This document shows, piece by piece, positions 7,601 through 15,553 of a stretch of DNA of 58,697 nucleotides. The position numbers and the translations under genes were made by a program. Numbering within the stretch: the stretch's first letter is position 1; every line of letters begins with the position of its first letter. The DNA lies in assembly GCA_002314445.1 (NCBI GenBank), contig DCFX01000095.1:1-58697 (forward strand), given 5' to 3'. The notes under the pieces were generated by a model. That model was not told the DNA's origin and made no database searches. It worked only from the letters and a program-made list of their open reading frames with translations. The DNA is from Treponema sp. UBA1793. Its GTDB lineage: Bacteria; Spirochaetota; Spirochaetia; Treponematales; Treponemataceae.

Positions 7601-8613
7601 CGCTTGCAGAAGCTGAAAAAGCATGGGAATCGAGACTGGCCGAAGTGTTTCCCTCTGTTTCCGGAGCTGAAACACAGCCCGCACTTCCTCAGTTTGCACT
7701 TACTACGCATAAATCGCTTGAGACTGCGCGCTCAAAAACGGTATTTGCCTCACCGTCCGCAAAACCCAGTGTGCTTATTCCCGTGTTTCCGGGAACGAAC
7801 TGCGAATACGACATGGCGCGTGCATTCAATCTTGCGGGAGCCGAAACGAAAATTCTTGTATTCGCAAATAATACGCCTGCAGCTCTTGCACATTCTCTTG
7901 CCGCGCTTGAGGACGAACTCAAAAATACACAGATTCTTGCGCTCTCCGGCGGTTTTTCGGCAGGCGACGAGCCTGACGGTTCCGGCAAGTTTATTGCAAA
8001 CGTACTGAGGGAAGGGCATATTGCGGAAGAAGTGATGAATCTGCTTAAAAAACGCGACGGCCTTGTGCTCGGTATCTGCAACGGATTCCAGGCTCTCATA
8101 AAGACGGGGCTTGTGCCGTACGGCGAAATCAGGGATATGACAAGCGACACACCGACACTCACGTTCAACAAAGTCGGCCGCCATATTTCACGTCTTGTCC
8201 GTACACGGATGGTTTCTGCAACGAGCCCGTGGGCAGACGATGGAACGGTACTTGATCCGCGTATGCATGTTATCCCTGTTTCGCACGGAGAGGGGCGTGT
8301 TGTCATCAGTAAAGAATCCGCAGAACAGCTGTTTGCGAAAGGACAGGTGTTCAGTCAGTATGTCGACGTGCACGGGATTCCTGCAATCAGCGAGCCTGAC
8401 AATCCCAACGGTTCTCTGTTCGCAATCGAGGGACTTACGAGTCCTGACGGCCGTGTGCTTGGCAAAATGGGACACAGCGAACGTACTATCGGTACAGGCA
8501 TAAACGGCTGTTCGACGGAACTTATTAAAAATGTTGCGGGTAATCCGCTTACAAACAAATACGAAAACTCCTGTCAGAATATTTTTGAAGCAGGCGTCAG
8601 GTATTTCAAATAA
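4633..8613 (+). CDS. purL: Phosphoribosylformylglycinamidine synthase, large single-chain form
   Basis: PurL converts FGAR plus glutamine and ATP to FGAM in purine synthesis. At 1326 residues it is the fused type that holds synthetase and glutaminase in one chain. Visible landmarks are the linker signature YWSDHCRHTTF near residue 226, FKNETHNHPT and PFGGAATCIGG in the first synthetase half, and a class I glutaminase at the C-terminus. The latter has PGTNCEYDMARAF near 1047 and nucleophile Cys in LGICNGFQAL near 1148. The frame is open for 48 codons upstream, but ATG 4633 is preferred because family similarity (YRLYVERKPGF) begins there and a near-consensus promoter ends six bases before it. 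Confidence 0.96.
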   Translation: MYRLYVERKPGFENEAGRVYSEIKNFLGISGVTGVRYLNRYDVENITDTVAKDAAFRIFSEPQSDYCVFDELPVKNGETTIIWEYLPGQYDQRADSAEQCLSLLRAGLSPSEDAGSEKPLVRCAKMVILSGKVSAKDVERIEKYLINPVDSRLTDSSKPETLEMKTERPADISVVTGFIKMNDGELQAYSDKMGLAMDLPDIKFLQDYFKKEGRDPTETEIRVLDTYWSDHCRHTTFLTELKNITVENGPYAELFTKSLKHYTEMRTDLYADRSDKPVTLMDMAVIGAKYLRKHGRLDDMEVSEENNACSVYIDVHYTTDENGKPVAPGSKAATERWLMMFKNETHNHPTEIEPFGGAATCIGGAIRDPLSGRSWVYQSMRVTGASDPTVPLSATIPGKLPQVKLCREAAQGFCSYGNQIGLTTGQVTELYHPGYTAKRMELGAVIAAAPVDTVVRERPEPGDVVILLGGGTGRDGIGGATGSSKVHTEKSVTTAAAEVQKGNAVEERKIQRLFRNKDVSLLIRRSNDFGAGGVSVAVGELAPGLDINLDAVPKKYEGLNGTELAISESQERMAVVVREKDADTFIAYAAAENLSAVVVAKVTDTDRLVMKWRGSVIVDIARGFLDAAGAHHEAEAVIESPAPQEKSPLVNPLESVAKKLPKSLYDAWIADISDLACCSQRGLGERFDGSIGASTVLFPYGGRFQCTPETGMAAKIPVLSPRETSTVSMMTFGFDPRVGQWSAWHGAQTSVLSSLAKITCIGGRASSSRLSFQEFFGRAVDEKTWGYPAAALLGSIDAQTAMGTASIGGKDSMSGTFEKLNVPHTLVSFAVTRDESNNVTGGSFKKPGDCIYLVTVPYSELLAPDFDAFTKNSDALYACNAEGKIAAMYPVCAGGIAEAVTKMAFGNRVGAAITSVPVSCTAAKLGGNNVPSAKDLFTPQYGAIIVEAEDGFDKLSGFVPGTVFKIGMTVAEQEITVEASDAGIKSTKITLAEAEKAWESRLAEVFPSVSGAETQPALPQFALTTHKSLETARSKTVFASPSAKPSVLIPVFPGTNCEYDMARAFNLAGAETKILVFANNTPAALAHSLAALEDELKNTQILALSGGFSAGDEPDGSGKFIANVLREGHIAEEVMNLLKKRDGLVLGICNGFQALIKTGLVPYGEIRDMTSDTPTLTFNKVGRHISRLVRTRMVSATSPWADDGTVLDPRMHVIPVSHGEGRVVISKESAEQLFAKGQVFSQYVDVHGIPAISEPDNPNGSLFAIEGLTSPDGRVLGKMGHSERTIGTGINGCSTELIKNVAGNPLTNKYENSCQNIFEAGVRYFK

Positions 8614-8646
8614 TCAGAGATAGTGGTAATATAACAGGAGATTAAT

Positions 8647-9753
8647 ATGTCTGACGAAGTTTCAAAATCTACAGGAACTGTAGTAAACTCTAAAAAACGC
8701 ACATCGAAAAAGGTCATTATTGCCCTTTCCGTAACTGCGGCGGTATTAGTGGCAGCTGTCGCTGTCGTTTTCCTTGTGGTAAAACCATTCGGGGGAAAGC
8801 GCGATAAACCTGATGAATTCGGCTGGTATCATGATTATGACGAGGCAAAAAAAGTTGCTGTAAGACGGAATATGCCGATTCTGCTTTTTATTTCAATGAC
8901 GGGAGAAGATGATGACAGCGCGGCACTGAAAGAAAAAGTGTTCAACACAAAAGAATTTAAAGATTCAGTTGCAGGTGATTTTGTGCCTGTTAATCTTGAT
9001 TTTTCGCAGACTTCATATAAGAAAACAGTTGCTTCAGAAGGTGCTACCGATAAAGAGCAGAAAGCCGCCGATGCACATGCTGCAAAACTGAAAAAAGATA
9101 TGCAGGTTGCGACTATGTACAATGTGCAGATGACCCCGGCCGTGTATCTTGCAACGAAAGACGGTTATTATGTTTCGTTTATAGCATATGATAAAACAAT
9201 TGATACTCCGGCTGCATATACACAGATGCTTGAGGGCAGGACTGCCGATATCAAAAAAATAAGCGATATGGCAGATGCCGCGAAAAAAGGTTCAGGCGTT
9301 GAAAAAGTAAAGGCAATCGATGCATTGTACGAAGCGACTGATAACAATTACCGCCCGCTTCTTTCAGACATGTACCGTGAAGTTCCTGAACTTGATAAGA
9401 AAAATGAATCTGGACTTGTGAGTAAATATGTCCTTGCCACTGCAAATTCTGATGCAATCCGTTTGTACAGTGACGGTGATTACGCGGGTGCCGCAAAGGT
9501 ATTTGCAGCTGCCGGCGCAAGCGGAAAGCTTGACAAAAACGACGTGCAGCAGGCCTATTATACGGCCGGATATCTTCTTGGCTCAACAGGTTCTCAGGAT
9601 TATGCAACTATAACTACATATCTTCAGGCTTCATATGATGCTGAACCGGAAAGCGAACATGCAGCGGCTATAAAGCAGACTCTCGACTATGTGAAGTCGA
9701 TGGCTTCTGCTGCCGATACAGGTGCCAAGCCTGATACAACGCCTGCAAAGTAA
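8647..9753 (+). CDS. Membrane-anchored thioredoxin-fold protein with helical-repeat C-terminus
   Basis: This 368-residue protein has a short cytoplasmic tail, a single transmembrane helix (about 23-47) and a periplasmic thioredoxin-like domain (about 57-205). The domain shows YDEAKKVAVRRNMPILLFI and the cis-proline segment NVQMTPAVYL. The usual CxxC pair is absent, so it is unlikely to be a disulfide reductase and may be a chaperone or scaffold. The remaining 160 residues are helical and TPR-like (YSDGDYAGAAKVF). It lies 34 bases after purL and six bases before two CBS-domain genes, so it probably shares their operon. Specific function is unknown. Confidence 0.6.
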   Translation: MSDEVSKSTGTVVNSKKRTSKKVIIALSVTAAVLVAAVAVVFLVVKPFGGKRDKPDEFGWYHDYDEAKKVAVRRNMPILLFISMTGEDDDSAALKEKVFNTKEFKDSVAGDFVPVNLDFSQTSYKKTVASEGATDKEQKAADAHAAKLKKDMQVATMYNVQMTPAVYLATKDGYYVSFIAYDKTIDTPAAYTQMLEGRTADIKKISDMADAAKKGSGVEKVKAIDALYEATDNNYRPLLSDMYREVPELDKKNESGLVSKYVLATANSDAIRLYSDGDYAGAAKVFAAAGASGKLDKNDVQQAYYTAGYLLGSTGSQDYATITTYLQASYDAEPESEHAAAIKQTLDYVKSMASAADTGAKPDTTPAK

Positions 9754-9759
9754 GGAACT

Positions 9760-11055
9760 ATGGATAAACCCCCGCCTGCCGATTCTCTTCCTCTTACAGG
9801 ACTGCTGCTTTCCGCAGTAGTCCTTATCACGCTTTCTGCGCTCTTTTCAATTTCTGAAAGTTCTTTTCTGGCAATGAACAAGCTCCGGCTGCGCATACGC
9901 CGGAAGAGCGGTGACAAGCGGGCAGTCCGCGTAAGTAAACTGCTTGAAAAAAAAGACGTCCTTATAAATACACTGCTTGCAGCCAATGATCTTGTCAACA
10001 TCCTGCTTTCCTCAATCATTGCAGCAGCAGCTCTTGATCTTTTCGGAGAAAAAGGAGTCGGCATCGCTACAATTACGACAACCGTACTTCTGCTTATCTT
10101 CGGCGAAATTACACCTAAAACGCTTTCAACCAGAAATCCCGATTCAATCGCATACAGGCTTTCAGGATTTATAACTGGCGTTGTAACAATATTCAAACCG
10201 GTATCTATTGCTTTTACGGCTGTGGCACACGGCATACTGCACCTGTGCGGTATAAGCACGAACAAATCGAAACAGTCGTTTACCGAAGAAGAGATAAAGA
10301 CTTTTATTGATGTTGCTGCCGAAGACGGTGCTTTAGGGCAGGACGAAAATACGATGATGAACCGCGTTTTCAAATTTACCGATCTTGAGGCACAGGACAT
10401 AATGGTACCCCGGACAAGAATTGTTGCTGTGCCAAACACGGTAACGTATGCTGATATTATAGAGAAGGCGCAAAGTACCCGTTTTTCGCGCATTCCCGTA
10501 TACCGCAGCGATATTGACGACATCATCGGGGTTATATACGTAAAGGATTTGCTTGCATATAAAGAGGTTCCGGAAAAGTTCATGGTGCAGAATGTCATGC
10601 GGCCGCCGCTTTTTATTCTCGGCACCAAGAAGATGTCTTCCGCACAGCAGATGCTCAGGGAAAACAGGCAGTCGCTGGCAGTTGTCATAGACGAGTATGC
10701 AGGTACGGACGGTATCCTTACGCAGGACGACATTTCGCGTGAAATCTTCGGCGTTACGGATTCCGATAAAACAAGACGCGGAAGAATGCCTCAGAGTAAA
10801 ATCAGCAATCCTTCCGATTTTATCATCAGCGGCAGTATGCTGCTCATAGATTTGAAGGAACAGCTTCGTATTCCCATTGAGTCTGATATAAACGAAACAC
10901 TTGGAGGCTGGCTGGAAGAAAAGCTTGACTGTCTGCCCCAGGTGAATGATTTTGTTAAATTCCACGATTACAAATTTACCGTTTTGTCGGTGAACTACCG
11001 CAGGGTGGATCAGGTTCATGTCGTAAGCCTGCTTGCCGAAGAGGAAGAAAGATGA
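9760..11055 (+). CDS. CorC/HlyC-type DUF21-CBS membrane protein 1
   Basis: This 431-residue protein has the CNNM/CorC architecture. An N-terminal DUF21 membrane domain (about 1-180, motif FSISESSFLAMNKLRLR) is followed by two CBS domains (about 205-330; RFSRIPVYR and VIDEYAGTDGILT) and a C-terminal CorC/HlyC domain (about 345-430; ETLGGWLEE). The family is linked to Mg2+/Co2+ transport; the old name haemolysin is misleading. A weak AAGGA site precedes the ATG. The next gene is a paralogue that overlaps by four bases, so the two membrane proteins are probably made together and may form a heterodimer. Confidence 0.85.
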   Translation: MDKPPPADSLPLTGLLLSAVVLITLSALFSISESSFLAMNKLRLRIRRKSGDKRAVRVSKLLEKKDVLINTLLAANDLVNILLSSIIAAAALDLFGEKGVGIATITTTVLLLIFGEITPKTLSTRNPDSIAYRLSGFITGVVTIFKPVSIAFTAVAHGILHLCGISTNKSKQSFTEEEIKTFIDVAAEDGALGQDENTMMNRVFKFTDLEAQDIMVPRTRIVAVPNTVTYADIIEKAQSTRFSRIPVYRSDIDDIIGVIYVKDLLAYKEVPEKFMVQNVMRPPLFILGTKKMSSAQQMLRENRQSLAVVIDEYAGTDGILTQDDISREIFGVTDSDKTRRGRMPQSKISNPSDFIISGSMLLIDLKEQLRIPIESDINETLGGWLEEKLDCLPQVNDFVKFHDYKFTVLSVNYRRVDQVHVVSLLAEEEER

Positions 11056-12371
11056 GCCTGCTGCAGATGTTCTTCATAATCAGCATTCTTGTTATCCTCA
11101 TTGCCTGTATCGGATTTTTCGCTGCATCAGAAACAGCATATCTTTCGCTGTCGAAGCTGAAACTCCGCCAGCTTGTACAGAACAAGCGCCCCCATGCAAA
11201 AACTGCTATGCGCCTGAAAGACGATATGGACAGACTTCTTACACTCGTTCTTGTCGGGACGAATTTTGTCAATACGCTTGCAGCATCACTTGCGACCGTG
11301 CTTGCAATAGAGATAGCCGGAAGCAGCGGTGTCGGAATTGCAACTGCAATTATTACATTCTGCGTAACTATATTCGGCCAGATAATTCCGAAAACAGCCG
11401 CGATCCTCCATCCGTCGGATACTGCCCTGAAGTTTGCACCTGCACTGCTTATATTGAAAAAAATACTTTTTCCTGTTGTATGGCTTTTTTCGAGGATATC
11501 CCGGTTTGCTTCATTTCTGGCAGAAAGGGTCTGGAAGGCTGACAGTGACGAAGTTACGGAAGACGATATCAAAATGATGATTGCCGTCGGGGAACACGAA
11601 GGAACACTTGAAGCAGGCGAGAGCAGCATGCTCTACAAAATATTCAAGTTCAATGACCTCCATGCGCACGACATCATGAAACACCGTTCTCTCGTAAGTG
11701 CCGTATCGGCAGCCGCCGACCGCAGCAGCGTTATAGAAACGTTTATGACCTCCGGCTGTTCGCGTCTTCCTGTGTATAAAGGTACGCCTGATACAATCGT
11801 CGGCATACTCAATTACAAGGACGTGCTGTTCAGCTCCGATAAGGAAGCCGACAGCGATGATTTTGTACGCCGCAGTATGACTCCTGCCCTGTTTGTACCC
11901 GAAACGTTTACGGCGCTTGAAGTACTTACGCGTTTTAAAAAAGAACACACGGATTTCGCCGTCATATTGGACGAGCAGGGCTGTACTGCAGGTATTGTTA
12001 CGATGGACGACGTTATGCGCGTCGTATTCGGCCGCATGACAGATGAGAACGCTACGTCCGATATAGCGCCTGAATCAAGAATCAAGCTTGTGGGAAAAAA
12101 CGAATATATCGTCCCCGGGGATATGAAGATAGAGGATGTTAATGCCATTCTCAAGCTTAACCTGGAATCCGGAGAATTCAACACACTCGGCGGCTGGCTC
12201 CTTGAACAGTTCGGCTGCCTCCCGTCAGTAGGCGAAGTGTATATCGACGGGACTACCGCATATATTGTGGAAGATCAGGCACGCCGCCGCATACTTTCCG
12301 TCCGCATGAAAAAAGGAGTGGACAGAGTGAGTGTACAGGCAGCAGGGAACAGGGCGCAGCCGGAAAATTAA
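11052..12371 (+). CDS. CorC/HlyC-type DUF21-CBS membrane protein 2
   Basis: This 439-residue paralogue of the preceding gene overlaps it by ATGA. It has the same order: DUF21 membrane domain with FFAASETAYLSLSKLKLRQL near residues 18-37, paired CBS domains (CSRLPVYKG, VILDEQGCTAGIVTMDD), and a CorC/HlyC module ending with FNTLGGWLLEQFGCLP. Tandem DUF21-CBS pairs occur in other bacteria. The C-terminal tail (RVSVQAAGNRAQPEN) is unique. Its stop codon overlaps that of the convergent omptin-like gene, and no hairpin terminator separates them, so read-through antisense transcription is possible. Confidence 0.85.
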   Translation: MSLLQMFFIISILVILIACIGFFAASETAYLSLSKLKLRQLVQNKRPHAKTAMRLKDDMDRLLTLVLVGTNFVNTLAASLATVLAIEIAGSSGVGIATAIITFCVTIFGQIIPKTAAILHPSDTALKFAPALLILKKILFPVVWLFSRISRFASFLAERVWKADSDEVTEDDIKMMIAVGEHEGTLEAGESSMLYKIFKFNDLHAHDIMKHRSLVSAVSAAADRSSVIETFMTSGCSRLPVYKGTPDTIVGILNYKDVLFSSDKEADSDDFVRRSMTPALFVPETFTALEVLTRFKKEHTDFAVILDEQGCTAGIVTMDDVMRVVFGRMTDENATSDIAPESRIKLVGKNEYIVPGDMKIEDVNAILKLNLESGEFNTLGGWLLEQFGCLPSVGEVYIDGTTAYIVEDQARRRILSVRMKKGVDRVSVQAAGNRAQPEN

Positions 12372-13348
12372 AAGCCGTAACTGTAACGTAAGCCGAGCGA
12401 GGCTTCTCCGTAGTTGAGGCTTGCGGCACTTTTTGATTCGGATTCTTCTGTCCAGTGGTCGGTCGATAATGATGAATAATCATCTCCGTATAAAATATTG
12501 GAAAAACACCATGAAACGTTCAGTAACAGCGATAAGCTGTCTGTAAAATTGTATGCGGCCGAAGCTGAAAGCCTGTAAACTGAAAACCATCCATCCATGA
12601 TATCAATAAAATAATGACCACCGTAATGGTGATCAAGAGATTGAATATATGTGTACGGTGAAATTATGAAGGAAAAGGTACCTGTAAACTGTTTTACCGG
12701 TTTGAATACTGCAGTGAATCCGGCCCATGTAATCATTTCTTCTCTTGTATAATCTATTCCCAGAAGAGATCCTTTCGCATAGTATACTGCATCGCTGCTG
12801 TCATATGACTTTCCGACAGCTTCTTTCAGTGTGGATTTATCAGCGTACCAGCCATATCCGTTTCTGGCTTCAGTCGAATAGTATGTATAGCTGATTCCTG
12901 CGCTGGGACCTGCTGAAAAAAACTTCAGGATGGGAAATGAATATGAAAGTATACCTTCAAAGGTATACCCGGAAACCAGAGAATTTTCACTTATTGAATA
13001 ATTGGTTTTAGTATCTGCGTCATCATTAATTGTGATGTTCTGCCAGTCGGAATCAGACATGGATCCTGTGTTTCCGGGAATTGCTCCTGCAGCATATCCC
13101 GACAGCTGAAGGCTTTTCCATGCAAGTGCAATTTTTCCGCCATATATGAATACCGGTTTTATATCCCAGTCAAGTTCGCTGAGTTTCTGATAATCTCCGG
13201 ACGAATTTTTTTCGTACACGTATTCGTTGACCGTGCCGTACCGCACTCCGAACAGCGGTTCCGCCGAAAATGACCAGTCTGCAGCATAAAGTGCTGTGCA
13301 AAAAAGAATGACAGTTGTAAAAGTACACAGAAAAAGTGTTCTTTTCAT
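12368..13348 (-). CDS. Omptin-like outer-membrane protease
   Basis: This 326-residue protein begins with a clear signal peptide (MKRTLFLCTFTTVILFCTALYA cleaved near residue 22) and ends in an aromatic residue (YSYGF), typical of outer-membrane beta-barrels. Alternating aromatic strands run throughout. Order and motifs fit the omptin family: LSELDWDIKPVFIYGG (about 57-71), a DSDW at 99-102 that aligns with the D83/D85 catalytic pair of OmpT, and SLDHHY around 238-242 that aligns with D210/H212. Both catalytic pairs therefore appear conserved. Nine bases separate it from the upstream pseudouridine synthase gene. Omptins cleave between basic residues at the cell surface; the substrate here is unknown. 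Confidence 0.7.
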   Translation of the reverse strand: MKRTLFLCTFTTVILFCTALYAADWSFSAEPLFGVRYGTVNEYVYEKNSSGDYQKLSELDWDIKPVFIYGGKIALAWKSLQLSGYAAGAIPGNTGSMSDSDWQNITINDDADTKTNYSISENSLVSGYTFEGILSYSFPILKFFSAGPSAGISYTYYSTEARNGYGWYADKSTLKEAVGKSYDSSDAVYYAKGSLLGIDYTREEMITWAGFTAVFKPVKQFTGTFSFIISPYTYIQSLDHHYGGHYFIDIMDGWFSVYRLSASAAYNFTDSLSLLLNVSWCFSNILYGDDYSSLSTDHWTEESESKSAASLNYGEASLGLRYSYGF

Positions 13349-13357
13349 TGGAAAGTC

Positions 13358-14128
13358 CTATTCCTCTGTTTCGGAATCCGGCGGAGCCAGCGGGTCAACA
13401 TCGTACAGTTTTGCAAGCTGTTTACGTGTTGCGTCCATGTCCTTCGGGTATGGAGCGGTAAATGTCATACGTTCCTGTGTTTTCGGGTGTGTAATTGTCA
13501 ATTGATACGCATGCAGCGCAAGTCTGCTCAGAAGAGGCTGCTCTTCGTATTCGTCTCCGTGCCATTTTTTCTTGAGCTCGCTCAATCTTATCGGTTTCTG
13601 GTTACCGCTGTAGAGCGGGTCGCACACTATGCACAATCCGTTTGCTGCAAGATGTACACGTATCTGGTGAGTGCGTCCGGTCTTTGGTTTTGCCTCAATC
13701 CATGAATACGGGCCGCAGGCACCAAGCAGACGAAAATCTGTAACAGCCTGTTTTCCGAAATTCTTGTTGACGACAGTACGGTGGCGCGCATCTCCGTCCG
13801 GCTGGAGCGGCAGGTCAACATGAAGCGTCTGCCAGAGCGGTCTGCCGTTAATAAGGCAGTGGTATGTTTTTTCCACTTCGCGCTTCTCAAACTGCATGGA
13901 AAGCTCCCGGTGAGCGTCGGCATTGCGTGCGTAGACAATAACGCCGGAAGTATCTTTATCTATGCGGTGTACGGCAAAGACTCTTCCGAATTCTTTTTCT
14001 ACGAATAAATCGAGCCGGGGAGCGTCAATATCGTAGCGGTCGGCCGCTATAAGCAGCCCGCTGCGCTTATTCAGGACAACTATATCATCATCAGAATAAA
14101 CAACTGTGTAGTCGGGAGTAAATTTCAT
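13358..14128 (-). CDS. RluA-family pseudouridine synthase
   Basis: This 256-residue cytoplasmic enzyme isomerises uridine to pseudouridine in rRNA or tRNA. The catalytic motif HRIDKDTSGV (Asp near residue 77) is intact, followed by KTYHCLINGR and the C-terminal block KTGRTHQIRVHLAANG, both diagnostic for the RluA/RluC/RluD group. No S4 domain is present, which argues against RluD proper. A TTGCAT-N17-TATAAT promoter ends seven bases before the ATG with no ribosome binding site, so the transcript is probably leaderless. The exact target position cannot be assigned from sequence. Confidence 0.88.
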   Translation of the reverse strand: MKFTPDYTVVYSDDDIVVLNKRSGLLIAADRYDIDAPRLDLFVEKEFGRVFAVHRIDKDTSGVIVYARNADAHRELSMQFEKREVEKTYHCLINGRPLWQTLHVDLPLQPDGDARHRTVVNKNFGKQAVTDFRLLGACGPYSWIEAKPKTGRTHQIRVHLAANGLCIVCDPLYSGNQKPIRLSELKKKWHGDEYEEQPLLSRLALHAYQLTITHPKTQERMTFTAPYPKDMDATRKQLAKLYDVDPLAPPDSETEE

Positions 14129-14135
14129 AATTTAC

Positions 14136-14164
14136 ATTATACAGGAAGTGATTGGGGTATGCAA
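14136..14164 (-). promoter_or_regulatory. Promoter of the pseudouridine synthase gene (leaderless)
   Basis: On the minus strand TTGCAT (14164-14159), 17 bases and consensus TATAAT (14141-14136) are followed by seven bases before the ATG at 14128. No Shine-Dalgarno sequence is present. Confidence 0.6.
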
Positions 14165-14170
14165 ACAGCC

Positions 14171-14199
14171 TTGCCAATATATACTTTTTCCGGTATTAT
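14171..14199 (+). promoter_or_regulatory. Promoter of tRNA-Gly
   Basis: TTGCCA (14171-14176), a 17-base spacer and TATTAT (14194-14199) lie 13 bases upstream of the mature tRNA 5' end. It is arranged back-to-back with the promoter of the pseudouridine synthase gene. Confidence 0.6.
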
Positions 14200-14212
14200 A
14201 TGCGTATTCAAT

Positions 14213-14283
14213 GCGGCTGTCATACATCGGTAGTATACGACCTTCCCAAGGTTGATAGAGGGGTTCGACTCCCCCCAGCCGCT
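14213..14283 (+). tRNA. tRNA-Gly (anticodon CCC)
   Basis: A 71-base cloverleaf: acceptor GCGGCTG pairs with CAGCCGC, D-arm ATAC/GTAT, anticodon stem CGACC/GGTTG with loop TTCCCAA, and a T-loop TTCGACT. The discriminator base is U and CCA is not encoded. The 3' end leads directly into a tiny reading frame at 14318. Confidence 0.9.
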
Positions 14284-14317
14284 GCTGTTCAAATCCCTGT
14301 ACATATCCTGCTGCAGA

Positions 14318-14410
14318 ATGAAAGTTGTTATCATAAACGGACAAAATCATAAAGGCTCCACTTATCGTATAGCACGGATGCTGGCAGAAAAAATTACAGG
14401 AGGCATATAA
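14318..14410 (+). pseudogene. 30-codon remnant of an NADPH-dependent FMN reductase, coupled to the next gene
   Basis: The frame reads MKVVIINGQNHKGSTYRIAR and ten more residues before TAA. This is the N-terminal phosphate-binding loop of flavodoxin-like NADPH:FMN reductases (family form NGSPRxGST), which are normally 170 to 200 residues long. Its TAA shares a base with the ATG of the flavin reductase (TAATG), and its last codons contain the GGAGG that serves that gene. It may be a deletion relic now used as a leader peptide giving translational coupling. Confidence 0.55.
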
Positions 14411-14934
14411 TGAGTACATTTAGTACAGTGAAACCGGAAGAACTTGATAAGAGCATATTCAGGATTATCAGCAAAGACTGGGTGCTTATAAGTGCAGAAA
14501 AGGACGGCAAAGTAAATACAATGACTGCATCATGGGGCGGCGCCGGTTTTTTGTGGAATAAAAACGTTGCATTCATTTTCGTACGAAAGAGCAGATATAC
14601 AAAAGAATTTATCGACAGTTCCGATACGTTCTCACTGTCTGTCCTTGACCACGGGAAGTACGCAAAGACGCTTTCATATCTTGGAACAGTTTCAGGACGC
14701 GACGAGGATAAAATTGCAAAATCAGGCCTTACAGTCGTACATGAAGACGGTACGCCGTATTTTGAGGAATCTGGTGCGGTGATTGTCTGTAAGAAGTTGT
14801 GCCGTCAGCCGATTGAACCGGGCAACTTTATTGCAGACGGTATTGACAGCAGCTTTTACGCCGATAAAGACTATCATGACATGTATATAGGGGAAATTAC
14901 CCGGATGCTTGTGAGCGATCCGTCAGTTCTTTAA
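14410..14934 (+). CDS. Flavin reductase-like FMN-binding protein
   Basis: This 174-residue protein belongs to the flavin reductase-like split-barrel family. The N-terminal segment DWVLISAEKDGKVNTMTASW matches the FMN-binding strand, and WGGAGFLWNKNVAFIFVRKS contains the conserved phosphate-contacting region. SDTFSLSVLDHGKYAKTLSYLG follows, as in clostridial relatives. Members reduce free FMN/FAD or act as flavoprotein electron carriers. GGAGG lies nine bases upstream, within the overlapping 30-codon frame. The partner oxidoreductase is not evident. Confidence 0.8.
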   Translation: MSTFSTVKPEELDKSIFRIISKDWVLISAEKDGKVNTMTASWGGAGFLWNKNVAFIFVRKSRYTKEFIDSSDTFSLSVLDHGKYAKTLSYLGTVSGRDEDKIAKSGLTVVHEDGTPYFEESGAVIVCKKLCRQPIEPGNFIADGIDSSFYADKDYHDMYIGEITRMLVSDPSVL

Positions 14935-14942
14935 ACGCAGAA

Positions 14943-14966
14943 AGGCAGCCTTTATCCGGGCTGCCT
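14943..14966 (-). terminator. Hairpin between convergent flavin reductase and rhodanese genes
   Basis: AGGCAGCC (14943-14950) and GGCTGCCT (14959-14966) form an 8-bp stem between two convergent genes. On the minus strand it is followed by a short TTTCTG, on the plus strand by no T-run, so it may serve mainly the rhodanese gene. Confidence 0.55.
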
Positions 14967-14972
14967 CGTACA

Positions 14973-15389
14973 TTATTCTCCGGTTTCGGTTTTTCCCTTA
15001 TATCTGGAGAACCCTCCGAAATTCAGCATTCTTGTTAAGTCAAATCCGTCTTTTACAAGATTTTTCTTTGCAAATTCAACGCGGATTCCTGTTTCACAAT
15101 ATAAAACCAGATCTTTCGATTTGAGTTCTTCATAGGTACCGTTTGTCAGACCGTTAGGAATATTCAGCGCTCCCGGAACATGTGCTTTCCGGTACGTACC
15201 TTCCGGCCTCACATCGATTATAGCGATGTCATTTTGTTCGCCGTTTACTATCTGATTTGAAAGCGTTTCCAGCGCCGCTGGTTCAAGGTACTGCTTCAGA
15301 CTTTCTTTGACATTTTTATTGTTGTCGGCAAACAGCATTCCTGTCGCCGCAATTGACAAAAATAGAAAAGACCATACTAACTTTCTCAT
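14973..15389 (-). CDS. Periplasmic rhodanese-like sulfurtransferase
   Basis: This 138-residue protein carries an N-terminal signal peptide (MRKLVWSFLFLSIAATGMLFA) and a single rhodanese domain of about 100 residues. The domain shows IAIIDVRPEGTYRKAHVPGALNIP, then the active-site loop YCETGIRV with the persulfide-forming cysteine near residue 98, and ends with LNFGGFSRYKG. The loop has the six-residue C-x5 form of sulfur-transferring rhodaneses. Single-domain periplasmic rhodaneses handle thiosulfate, sulfide or other thiols outside the cytoplasm. No linked sulfur metabolism gene is visible. Confidence 0.85.
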   Translation of the reverse strand: MRKLVWSFLFLSIAATGMLFADNNKNVKESLKQYLEPAALETLSNQIVNGEQNDIAIIDVRPEGTYRKAHVPGALNIPNGLTNGTYEELKSKDLVLYCETGIRVEFAKKNLVKDGFDLTRMLNFGGFSRYKGKTETGE

Positions 15390-15553
15390 TTTACACCTCC
15401 GAATATCAATCCTTCTTTAGAAGATACCTTCATCCTGTTCATAAGTCAACTTTTAGCTGCAGTGTACGGCTTCTGTCGGTACGCTGGTTTAACTTGTTTT
15501 AATCAAAATATTACGATATCATCTGCTGCAGATAATGCAGAAAGGGAGCGCAC

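Noticed and set aside
7689..8306. Antisense 205-codon frame inside purL
   Set aside because: It lies fully within purL in the opposite strand, has no ribosome binding site and no recognisable domain; it reflects codon bias.
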